Shown here one piece after another: positions 6,861 through 12,894 of a stretch of DNA of 12,894 nucleotides (its first letter is position 1; each line of letters opens with the position of its first letter). This stretch comes from Hellea sp964576765 (GTDB taxonomy: Bacteria; Pseudomonadota; Alphaproteobacteria; Caulobacterales; Maricaulaceae), in NCBI GenBank assembly GCA_964576765.1, contig CAZNWH010000069.1, positions 1 through 12,894 of the forward strand. Direction: 5' to 3'. Made by a program: the position numbers and the translations under genes. Below the pieces are notes generated by a model. It saw nothing but the letters and a program-made list of their open reading frames with translations, was not told the origin of the DNA and searched no databases.

Positions 6861-6888
6861 AGCCATCTCACTGGGTGCTTATTGGCAT

Positions 6889-6906
6889 CTGACATAAACA
6901 TTTATT
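6889..6906 (+). promoter_or_regulatory. Possible second Pho box
   Basis: CTGACAT (6889-6895), a four-base spacer and ATTTATT (6900-6906) resemble a single PhoB dimer site. The first half matches the consensus at six of seven positions and the second half poorly. It lies downstream of the main -10 element and 38 bases before the pstS ATG. It could drive a second, closer start or modulate the first. Confidence 0.35.
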
Positions 6907-6943
6907 TTAGAGGTTAGACTTTTAACAAGAGATGGAGAAAGAT

Positions 6944-8032
6944 ATGTTTTATAAATCAATGAGTGCCAGCCTTCTAGCTATCATCCTTGTAGCTTGTAGT
7001 GGTGGGGATACGCCATCAACAGAGACTAATGTGAACAAAGCGGAGGCTCCGGCCTCATCCGGGCGGAACCAAATCAAAATTGTAGGCTCCTCAACAGTTT
7101 ATCCTTTCGCGACAACAGTTGCGGAGAATTTTGGCCGGACGACTAAATTCAAAACGCCGGTTGTCGAAAGCACGGGCTCCGGCGGCGGGCTTAAGCTGTT
7201 TTGTGCCGGCGTCGGCGCAAACCATCCTGACATTACAAATGCCTCGCGCCGCATTAAATCTTCCGAAGTCGAGAACTGTGCCAAAAATGATATTAATGAT
7301 ATTGTCGAAGTCAAAGTCGGCTATGACGGCATTGTTTTAGCCAATTCGCGTAAATCGAACCTGATGGAACTTTCACTTAAAGACGTATTTCTGGCCTTGG
7401 CTAAAGATGTTCCCGATGGAAGTGGCGGTTTGAAAGCTAACCCCTATAAAACATGGAAAGATGTCAACGCCGCACTGCCTGATCTGAAAATCGAAGTTAT
7501 GGGACCTCCGCCAACATCAGGCACGCGCGATGCTTTTGTCGAGCTCGCCATGGAAGGCGGATGTAAAAGCTTTGCTTGGATCAAGGCCATGAAGAAAACC
7601 GATAAATCAGCTTATAAATCCATGTGCCACACCATCCGTGAAGATGATGCTTTCGTTGAAGCCGGTGAAAATGACAATCTGATTGTTCAAAAACTTAATG
7701 CCAATCCGGATGCTTTTGGTATCTTTGGATTTAGCTTTCTGGAACAAAATGCAGAGAGTGTTCAGGGTAGCCTGATTAATGGAAAAACACCATCATTTGA
7801 AAATATTGCAAGTGGAGACTACCCGGTTTCCCGCTCGTTATATTTCTATGTTAAGAAGGCCAATATCGGACAAGTTCCGGGTATCAAAGAATATCTGGAT
7901 GAGTTTATGAGCGAGCGGGCGAGCGGAGCTGATGGATATCTTTCAGAAAAAGGCTTGATTCCGATGAACGCCGCTGAGCATAGCCAGTGGAAAACGAGTG
8001 TTGGCAATCTGTCAACATTGTCACTAAAATAA
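6944..8032 (+). CDS. pstS: Phosphate ABC transporter substrate-binding lipoprotein PstS
   Basis: Periplasmic phosphate-binding component of the PstSCAB importer (362 aa). The N terminus is a lipoprotein signal: hydrophobic residues 8-16 and a lipobox LVAC with Cys18 as the lipidated residue. Phosphate-binding motifs are GSSTVYPF (48-55), STGSGGG (76-82) and TSGTRDAF (171-178). PVSRSLYFYVK (284-294) is typical of the second lobe. I chose the ATG at 6944 because GGAG stands six bases before it. An in-frame ATG at 6932 would add four residues but has only an AAGAG directly abutting it. The stop codon TAA shares its last base with the pstC ATG. Expression should be induced by PhoB through the upstream Pho boxes. 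Confidence 0.95.
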   Translation: MFYKSMSASLLAIILVACSGGDTPSTETNVNKAEAPASSGRNQIKIVGSSTVYPFATTVAENFGRTTKFKTPVVESTGSGGGLKLFCAGVGANHPDITNASRRIKSSEVENCAKNDINDIVEVKVGYDGIVLANSRKSNLMELSLKDVFLALAKDVPDGSGGLKANPYKTWKDVNAALPDLKIEVMGPPPTSGTRDAFVELAMEGGCKSFAWIKAMKKTDKSAYKSMCHTIREDDAFVEAGENDNLIVQKLNANPDAFGIFGFSFLEQNAESVQGSLINGKTPSFENIASGDYPVSRSLYFYVKKANIGQVPGIKEYLDEFMSERASGADGYLSEKGLIPMNAAEHSQWKTSVGNLSTLSLK

Positions 8033-9000
8033 TGAATTCGGCCGCGAAGACATCTGTAAATTTAACGCTACGCGAGTCCAAAAAAAGTACACAAGTTAAA
8101 GAACTTGCGATCAAAACAGTTTTGATTGCAAGTTCAATGGTGGCTATTTTCACCACGATAGGGATAGTTCTGTCTTTAAGTTTTGAAGCCTTTCGCTTCT
8201 TTGCAAAAATCCCGATCACAGATTTTATTTTTGGACTTGAATGGAGCCCGCAAACGGCCATTCGAAGTGACCAAGTCGGGGCTAGTGGTAAATTTGGCGT
8301 TATTCCGCTTCTAACCGGAACGCTCCTCATTAGCGCGATTGCGATGAGCGTCGCCACGCCGCTTGGTCTTTATTCCGCTGTTTATCTCTCTGAATATGCG
8401 AGTCAAAAAACGCGCAATTCGGTCAAGCCTTTACTAGAATTGTTGGCCGGTATTCCAACCGTTGTTTACGGGTTTTTCGCCGCTCTTGTTATTGCGCCCA
8501 TCATTCGTGCGACCGGGTCGGGTATGGGCTTTGAGATTTCCTCTGAAAGCGCGCTGGCGGCTGGGCTTGTTATGGGGGTGATGTTGGTCCCCTTTATCTC
8601 GTCTTTATCTGATGATGTTATTAATGCCGTCCCACAAGCCCTGAGAGATGCTTCGTTGGGTATGGGCGCAACCCAAGCCGAGACAATTAAAAATGTTGTT
8701 CTGCCGGCCGCGACTCCTGGCATTATGGGAAGTCTCTTGCTAGCCATATCTCGCGCCATTGGCGAGACCATGATTGTTGTTATGGCCGCGGGTTTGGCTG
8801 CTAATTTAACCATTAACCCGTTTGAGGCCGTGACCACTATGACAGTTCAGATCGTGACGCTGTTAACCGGAGATCAGGAATTTGACTCAGCCAAGACTTT
8901 AGCCGCCTTTGCGATTGCTCTCTTTTTGCTTGTTTTGACATTGGGTTTAAACGTCATCGCGCTTAAAATTGTTGATCGTTACAAGGCTAAATATGCTTGA
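8032..9000 (+). CDS. pstC: Phosphate ABC transporter permease PstC
   Basis: First of the two inner-membrane permeases of the phosphate importer (322 aa, close to the E. coli PstC length). Six hydrophobic segments are seen at about 26-50, 88-115, 133-155, 165-185, 221-248 and 279-303, with a periplasmic loop after the first. The cytoplasmic EAA-type coupling loop (191-220, RDASLGMGATQAETIKNVVLP) contacts PstB. The ATG at 8032 overlaps the pstS stop by one base (TAATG), favouring coupled translation. An in-frame upstream ATG at 7987 lies inside pstS and has no role I can support. The 3' end overlaps pstA by eight bases. Confidence 0.95.
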   Translation: MNSAAKTSVNLTLRESKKSTQVKELAIKTVLIASSMVAIFTTIGIVLSLSFEAFRFFAKIPITDFIFGLEWSPQTAIRSDQVGASGKFGVIPLLTGTLLISAIAMSVATPLGLYSAVYLSEYASQKTRNSVKPLLELLAGIPTVVYGFFAALVIAPIIRATGSGMGFEISSESALAAGLVMGVMLVPFISSLSDDVINAVPQALRDASLGMGATQAETIKNVVLPAATPGIMGSLLLAISRAIGETMIVVMAAGLAANLTINPFEAVTTMTVQIVTLLTGDQEFDSAKTLAAFAIALFLLVLTLGLNVIALKIVDRYKAKYA

Positions 9001-10270
9001 TTACACGCTCACAACTTCGCCTCAGATGCGCCGCCGCCACGCTGCGGAAAAACGGTTCCAATGGTATGGGCGCACGGCAATTGCGCTTTCATTGGCTTTT
9101 CTTGTCTTTATGTTTGTCGCGATTATCTACCGCGGCGCGGGGGCCTTCCAGCAAAGTCAAATTGGATTAAATATTCATTTTGATGAGCAGATTATAGACC
9201 CTCAAGGTGCGCGCGATGCGGGTGAGCTTACGCGGGCCAATTATAAGCCGTTGATCAAAAAAGGCTTAGCCGAAATATTTCCGAACGTCACTGAGCGGCG
9301 GGAAAATATAAGACTCTATCGTTTGGTTAGTAGTGCTAGTGGGTTTGAGCTTGGAGAAAGGGTTGCTAGTAACCCCGAGTTGATTGGTACTACGGATATA
9401 ATATGGCTGTCGGCCTCTTCAGAAGTCGATCTTTATATGAAGGGAAAAATTGACGAAACCGTCCCTGAAAACCTCCGCCGCTTAAAAGACCGCGATATAG
9501 CTTGGGTGGAGACACTCATCTCCAAGGGGTTGATTAAAAAATCATTTAATAAGCGTTTCTTTCAAAATGGCGACTCGCGCGACCCTGTCATGGCGGGGAT
9601 TTTAGGTGCGGCCTTAGGCTCGTTTTTTAGTTTACTGATTTGCTTTCTGATAGCGTTTCCGCTGGGCATTTTAACGGCGGTTTATCTCGAAGAATTTGCG
9701 ACAAAAAATAAACTCACCAATCTCATTGAGGTTAATATCAATAATCTAGCCGCTGTACCCTCTATTGTTTTTGGGTTGTTGGGATTAGCGATCTTTTTAA
9801 ATTTCTTTGAACTGCCGCGTTCAACCCCGCTTGTGGGCGGCATGGTCTTGGCTTTAATGGCTATGCCGACAATCATTATTGCCTCACGCTCTATTTTACG
9901 CTCCATTCCCAATAGTATCCGAGACGCCGCCTTAGGGTTAGGTGCTAGTAAAACCCAAGCTACATTCCACCATGTTGTGCCGCTCGCTATGCCGGGCATG
10001 TTAACGGGGACGATATTAGGTATGGCGCGCGCCCTCGGCGAAACTGCGCCTCTATTAATGATCGGAATGGTGGCCTTCATTGTTGATATCCCCAAAGGCG
10101 TTACGGATGTGGCCACAGCTTTGCCCGTGCAAATTTTCCTCTGGGCAGATAGTCCTGAGAAGGGCTTTGTCGAGCGAACCTCTGCCGCCATTATTGTATT
10201 GCTCGCTTTTTTGATTATCATGAATTTGGCCGCAGTTTATATGCGCCGAAAACTAGAGCGCCGTTGGTAA
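8993..10270 (+). CDS. pstA: Phosphate ABC transporter permease PstA with long periplasmic insert (DUF3333 type)
   Basis: Second permease of the phosphate importer (425 aa, about 130 longer than E. coli PstA). The first membrane segment (about 27-47) is followed by a largely polar periplasmic region (about 48-190), which corresponds to the DUF3333 N-terminal domain known from proteobacterial PstA proteins. Five more segments follow at about 198-222, 241-262, 271-290, 325-353 and 388-410. The EAA coupling loop is at 295-324 (IRDAALGLGASKTQATFHHV). I chose the ATG at 8993 because AAGG stands six bases upstream. A TTG at 8969 would extend it eight residues without such a site. It overlaps the pstC end by eight bases and its stop abuts the pstB ATG. 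Confidence 0.94.
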   Translation: MLDYTLTTSPQMRRRHAAEKRFQWYGRTAIALSLAFLVFMFVAIIYRGAGAFQQSQIGLNIHFDEQIIDPQGARDAGELTRANYKPLIKKGLAEIFPNVTERRENIRLYRLVSSASGFELGERVASNPELIGTTDIIWLSASSEVDLYMKGKIDETVPENLRRLKDRDIAWVETLISKGLIKKSFNKRFFQNGDSRDPVMAGILGAALGSFFSLLICFLIAFPLGILTAVYLEEFATKNKLTNLIEVNINNLAAVPSIVFGLLGLAIFLNFFELPRSTPLVGGMVLALMAMPTIIIASRSILRSIPNSIRDAALGLGASKTQATFHHVVPLAMPGMLTGTILGMARALGETAPLLMIGMVAFIVDIPKGVTDVATALPVQIFLWADSPEKGFVERTSAAIIVLLAFLIIMNLAAVYMRRKLERRW

Positions 10271-11074
10271 ATGAGACAGATTATGGACCTTGCAACTGAT
10301 ATGCCCGTGACGGTTAAAGAACCGATCATGACGGCGAAAAATGTCGATGTTTTTTATGGAAAAAAGCAAGCCATTGATAATGTCAGTTTGAATATTCCTG
10401 AAAATGAAATCACAGCCTTTATCGGGCCGTCAGGGTGTGGAAAATCCACCTTTTTGCGCTGCTTTAACCGTATGAATGATACGATTGATTCGTGTAAAAT
10501 TACGGGCGATATCCGCTTTGCAGATCAGGACATTTACAATTCTAAAGTTGACGTTGTCGCGCTACGTAAACGTATCGGCATGGTTTTTCAAAAGGCCAAC
10601 CCTTTCCCGAAGTCTATTTTTGATAATGTCGCTTATGGGCCGCGTATTCATGATCTGGCTGAATCAAAAGACCATCTTGAAGAGATCGTTGTTACATCGC
10701 TAAAGCGTGCCGGATTGTATGACGAAATTTCGGACAGGCTAGACGATTCAGGGACAAGCCTGTCTGGCGGACAGCAACAAAGGTTATGTATTGCCCGCGC
10801 CATTGCGGTTGATCCGCAAGTGATTTTGATGGACGAGCCTTGTTCGGCGCTTGATCCGATTGCTACGGCGATCATTGAGGATTTGATGGAGTCCATGAAA
10901 AAAGAATATACAATTGTTATTGTGACCCATTCCATGGCGCAAGCTGCACGTATTTCTCAAAAGACCGCCTTTTTTCATTTGGGTAAATTGATTGAATATG
11001 GAGACACGGACTCCATTTTTACAAATCCCGATAATACACTCACGCAAAACTATATTTCAGGCCGGATAGGTTAG
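10271..11074 (+). CDS. pstB: Phosphate ABC transporter ATP-binding protein PstB
   Basis: Cytosolic ATPase that powers the phosphate importer (267 aa, EC 7.3.2.1). All nucleotide-binding motifs are intact: Walker A GPSGCGKST (52-60), Q-loop Gln107 in MVFQKANPFP, signature LSGGQQQ (154-160), Walker B VILMDEP (174-180, catalytic Glu179) and switch His210 in VTHSMAQA. The ATG follows the pstA stop without a gap (TAAATG) and has no strong ribosome binding site, so translation is probably coupled. Later in-frame ATGs at 10283 and 10301 would still include the whole ATPase domain, so the exact start is uncertain. PstB is also expected to take part in phosphate signalling through PhoU. Confidence 0.96.
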   Translation: MRQIMDLATDMPVTVKEPIMTAKNVDVFYGKKQAIDNVSLNIPENEITAFIGPSGCGKSTFLRCFNRMNDTIDSCKITGDIRFADQDIYNSKVDVVALRKRIGMVFQKANPFPKSIFDNVAYGPRIHDLAESKDHLEEIVVTSLKRAGLYDEISDRLDDSGTSLSGGQQQRLCIARAIAVDPQVILMDEPCSALDPIATAIIEDLMESMKKEYTIVIVTHSMAQAARISQKTAFFHLGKLIEYGDTDSIFTNPDNTLTQNYISGRIG

Positions 11075-11083
11075 GAGAGCCAG

Positions 11084-11818
11084 ATGAATAGCAACCCTCA
11101 TATCGTATCATCCTTTGGCGAGGACATGAATAAGCTTGAAAGTTTGTTGCTTGAAATGGGCGGGCTCGTTGAGAAACAATTGGTCAATGCGACTCAATCT
11201 CTTCGTAAAGGCGACCGAGACTTAGCCAAAATTGTTTTAAAGGGCGATGTTCGGATCAATGAACTTGAGGCGGCGCTAAACGACAATGCGCTTAAAATAT
11301 TGGCTTTACGCCAACCTGTCGCGATTGACCTTCGTACTGTTGTCATGAGCTTGAAAATAGCGCGACATTTGGAACGCGTTGGCGATTATGCCAAAAATAT
11401 AGCGCGCCGTACCAATACAATTACTAAAGCCGATGCCTTTACGGGATCAGTCGGAACTCTTGTTCGTATGAGCGAGCTAGTTCAAGATATGATCCGAACA
11501 GTTCTGGACGCCTATAGCCGCCGTGATGCTGATTTGGCTGAAGACGTGAGGACCAAAGACGAACATGTCGATCAAATGCATAATACGCTTTTTCGTGAAC
11601 TTTTGACTTATATGATGGAAGATGCAGGGAATGTACCAGGCTCGATACATTTACTCCTTATGGCGAAAAACCTCGAACGTATGGGGGATCATGTAACAGA
11701 TGTCGCCAAAGAAACCATTTATATGGTGACAGGTGAATGGCCCCAAAACAGACGGCAAAAAGGTGACAAAACAAGCAAGATGATTGTTGAATCCACAATG
11801 GATGAGGCGCACGATTAA
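11084..11818 (+). CDS. phoU: Phosphate signalling modulator PhoU
   Basis: Cytosolic all-helical regulator (244 aa) that links the PstSCAB transporter to PhoR and restrains PhoB activation when phosphate is plentiful. Two PhoU repeats are visible, each with the metal-binding E-x2-G-D signature: HLERVGDYAKNIARR (Glu97, Asp101) and NLERMGDHVTDVAKE (Glu198, Asp202). The polar tail after about residue 220 is probably disordered. AGGAG overlapping the pstB stop is the ribosome binding site, six bases before the ATG. The phoB start is 18 bases downstream. Confidence 0.95.
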   Translation: MNSNPHIVSSFGEDMNKLESLLLEMGGLVEKQLVNATQSLRKGDRDLAKIVLKGDVRINELEAALNDNALKILALRQPVAIDLRTVVMSLKIARHLERVGDYAKNIARRTNTITKADAFTGSVGTLVRMSELVQDMIRTVLDAYSRRDADLAEDVRTKDEHVDQMHNTLFRELLTYMMEDAGNVPGSIHLLLMAKNLERMGDHVTDVAKETIYMVTGEWPQNRRQKGDKTSKMIVESTMDEAHD

Positions 11819-11836
11819 AGAGGCAGATGGCTAAAA

Positions 11837-12520
11837 ATGGGATCAATAATCCTTATTATAGAAGACGAAATCGCGCAGGCCCAAATTCTACAATATAATT
11901 TGGAGGCCGAAGGTTTCGAGGTCAAACATGCTACCACCGCCGAAGATGGTTTATATATGGCCAAAGAAGATGTGCCTGACTTGATCATTTTAGATTGGAT
12001 GTTACCGGACCTAGCGGGCATAGAAGTCTGCCGCCAAATAAAATCCGGCGTGCAAACCAAATCAATTCCTATTATCATGTTAACAGCTCGCGGCACCGAA
12101 GATGATAAGGTGAGAGGGCTAAATGTGGGCGCTGATGATTACATGGTCAAACCTCATTCGATCAAAGAACTTATCGCTCGTATCAGGGCAAATCTACGCA
12201 AATCCGGGCTCAGTGATACGGAGCTGCGCTACGGGGATATTATTCTCAATACGGAAACTCACCGTGTGAAACGAGACGGCGTGAATATAAAGCTTGGGCC
12301 AACTGAGTTTAAGTTACTTCATACATTTCTCAAACGACCGAAGCGCGTTTATAGCCGCTCTCAACTCCTTGACCTAGTCTGGGGTAAAGATATCTATGTA
12401 GATGAGCGTACTGTTGATGTGCATATTGGCCGCCTACGAAAAGCACTTGGCGAGAAAAGCAAAAAAAATATGATCCGGACAATCCGAAGTGCTGGTTACG
12501 CTTTAGACAATGAAGAGTAG
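11837..12520 (+). CDS. phoB: Phosphate regulon response regulator PhoB
   Basis: OmpR/PhoB-family transcription factor (227 aa). The receiver domain (about 3-120) has acidic pocket Asp10/Glu11, phosphoacceptor Asp53, switch Thr83 and Lys105. The winged-helix DNA-binding domain (about 128-225) includes the recognition-helix region DERTVDVHIGRLRKAL and the C-terminal hairpin RSAGYAL. Phosphorylated by PhoR, it should bind the Pho boxes upstream of pstS and activate its own operon. The start is slightly uncertain. GAGG (11820-11823) is 13 bases from this ATG, farther than usual, and an out-of-frame ATG at 11827 lies between them. No other in-frame start exists between the phoU stop and 11837. Confidence 0.94.
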   Translation: MGSIILIIEDEIAQAQILQYNLEAEGFEVKHATTAEDGLYMAKEDVPDLIILDWMLPDLAGIEVCRQIKSGVQTKSIPIIMLTARGTEDDKVRGLNVGADDYMVKPHSIKELIARIRANLRKSGLSDTELRYGDIILNTETHRVKRDGVNIKLGPTEFKLLHTFLKRPKRVYSRSQLLDLVWGKDIYVDERTVDVHIGRLRKALGEKSKKNMIRTIRSAGYALDNEE

Positions 12521-12551
12521 TGGCTTAAAAGGCCATATGGGGTCGTCCGAA

Positions 12552-12618
12552 AAGATCATTACCTACCGAAGCGCAGATAGAATATTGTAGTAAACATTAT
12601 TTTGATCTTGTTTTTTTT
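12552..12618 (+). terminator. Probable terminator of the pst-phoU-phoB operon
   Basis: AAGATCA (12552-12558) pairs with TGATCTT (12603-12609), which is followed by G and eight T residues (12611-12618). Directly inside, TTAC-C-TAC (12559-12566) can pair with GTAGTAA (12587-12593), with one bulged base on the left and a 9-base bulge on the right. The long, A/T-rich and irregular stem is weaker than a textbook terminator, but the T8 tract on the sense strand and the position 31 bases after the phoB stop support the call. A 4-bp TGGC/GCCA hairpin just after the stop has no T tract. Confidence 0.5.
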
Positions 12619-12644
12619 GGTTCCATATGGTACTAAATTAGTAT
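12617..12644 (+). promoter_or_regulatory. Candidate promoter with palindrome upstream of the carboxymuconolactone decarboxylase-family gene
   Basis: TTGGTT (12617-12622), a 16-base spacer and TAGTAT (12639-12644) form a weak sigma-70-like promoter. A perfect palindrome, TACTAA-A-TTAGTA (12631-12643), covers the spacer and the -10 element, where a bound repressor would block transcription. CCATATGG at 12623-12630 also occurs at 12533-12540. The leader from here to the ATG is about 75 bases and shows no other element I recognise. Confidence 0.3.
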
Positions 12645-12719
12645 GACTTACATCTCGCAAATTGGTTTCGGACTTGTAGGTTCTCAAGACCATGAGGCGA
12701 ACTTGAAATAGGACAATAT

Positions 12720-12894
12720 ATGGCCGAATTTACAATACATACGGAAACATCAGCTCCCGAAGATATTCAGGACTTTTTACTTCAAACTAAGAAGCGTAAT
12801 GGGTTTATTCCAAACCTTCACGGAATCATGGCTGAAGCTCCGGGGCTTCTAAAAGGCTATAGAGAATTAAATGACCTTTTTCTAAAATCGAGTT
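12720..12894 (+). CDS. Carboxymuconolactone decarboxylase/AhpD-family protein (5' part, runs off window)
   Basis: The first 58 codons of a gene that continues past the right edge. The sequence NGFIPNLHGIMAEAPGLLKG and the following YRELNDLFLKSS are the characteristic N-terminal part of peroxidase-related/AhpD-like members of the carboxymuconolactone decarboxylase family. The redox-active Cys-x-x-Cys typical of these proteins would lie beyond the window, so thiol-peroxidase activity cannot be checked. AGGA (12710-12713) stands six bases before the ATG. It is separated from phoB by 199 bases containing a terminator-like element and so is probably an independent transcription unit. Confidence 0.8.
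   Translation, partial: MAEFTIHTETSAPEDIQDFLLQTKKRNGFIPNLHGIMAEAPGLLKGYRELNDLFLKSS

Noticed and set aside
6862..6886. Small hairpin (GCCA/TGGC with inner CAC/GTG) in the pstS leader
   Set aside because: Four- and three-base stems are too weak to call a regulatory structure.
7905..8357. 150-codon minus-strand open frame across the pstS-pstC junction
   Set aside because: It is antisense to two well-supported genes with no ribosome binding site or recognisable domain.
9682..10221. 179-codon minus-strand open frame inside pstA
   Set aside because: It is antisense to conserved PstA coding sequence, its composition reflects the opposite strand (many Thr/Ala/Ile/Met), and no motif is recognisable.
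12521..12535. TGGC/GCCA hairpin right after the phoB stop as terminator
   Set aside because: The stem is only 4 bp and no T tract follows; the element ending in eight T at 12611-12618 is a better candidate.

Overview
The window reads as a chromosomal segment of an alphaproteobacterium of moderate GC content. Three things suggest this: the gene order phoR-pstS-pstC-pstA-pstB-phoU-phoB, a PstA with a long periplasmic insert of the DUF3333 type, and a two-subunit molybdenum hydroxylase of the isoquinoline oxidoreductase type. A marine Hyphomonadaceae/Maricaulales-like lineage is my guess only. I see no mobile element, tRNA, rRNA, CRISPR array or phage gene.

Layout. Positions 1-144 are noncoding or hold the tail of an off-window gene, with two hairpins. 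Positions 145-2853 (minus strand) carry a two-gene operon: a [2Fe-2S] subunit followed by a Tat-exported molybdopterin-binding subunit, together a periplasmic molybdenum hydroxylase of unknown substrate. Positions 2968-3498 (minus) encode a GNAT acetyltransferase. It is divergent from metY (3627-4925, plus), and the shared intergenic region has a long imperfect inverted repeat and a strong ribosome binding site that serves only a five-codon frame. metY overlaps an alpha/beta hydrolase gene by 4 bases, and 16 bases later phoR begins.

Positions 5742-12520 form a complete phosphate-starvation locus. PhoR is a PAS-containing histidine kinase with no membrane segment. A promoter region with an 11-base-periodic Pho box array follows. 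Then come the high-affinity phosphate ABC transporter (PstS lipoprotein, PstC and PstA permeases, PstB ATPase), the modulator PhoU and the response regulator PhoB. The six genes pstS to phoB are packed with overlaps or gaps under 20 bases, so one transcript from the Pho box promoter is likely. A structured element ending in eight T residues probably terminates it. The window ends inside a carboxymuconolactone decarboxylase/AhpD-family gene that has a palindrome in its putative promoter.

How it works together: PstSCAB imports phosphate, and PhoU relays transporter status to PhoR. PhoR phosphorylates PhoB, which binds the Pho boxes upstream of pstS and amplifies the operon. phoR lies outside that unit and appears to be read with the methionine/sulfur gene metY and the hydrolase. 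The locus is otherwise conventional. I do not see a clearly new system. The most notable points are the soluble PhoR, its linkage to metY, the metY leader and the possible metY-like remnant at the left edge.
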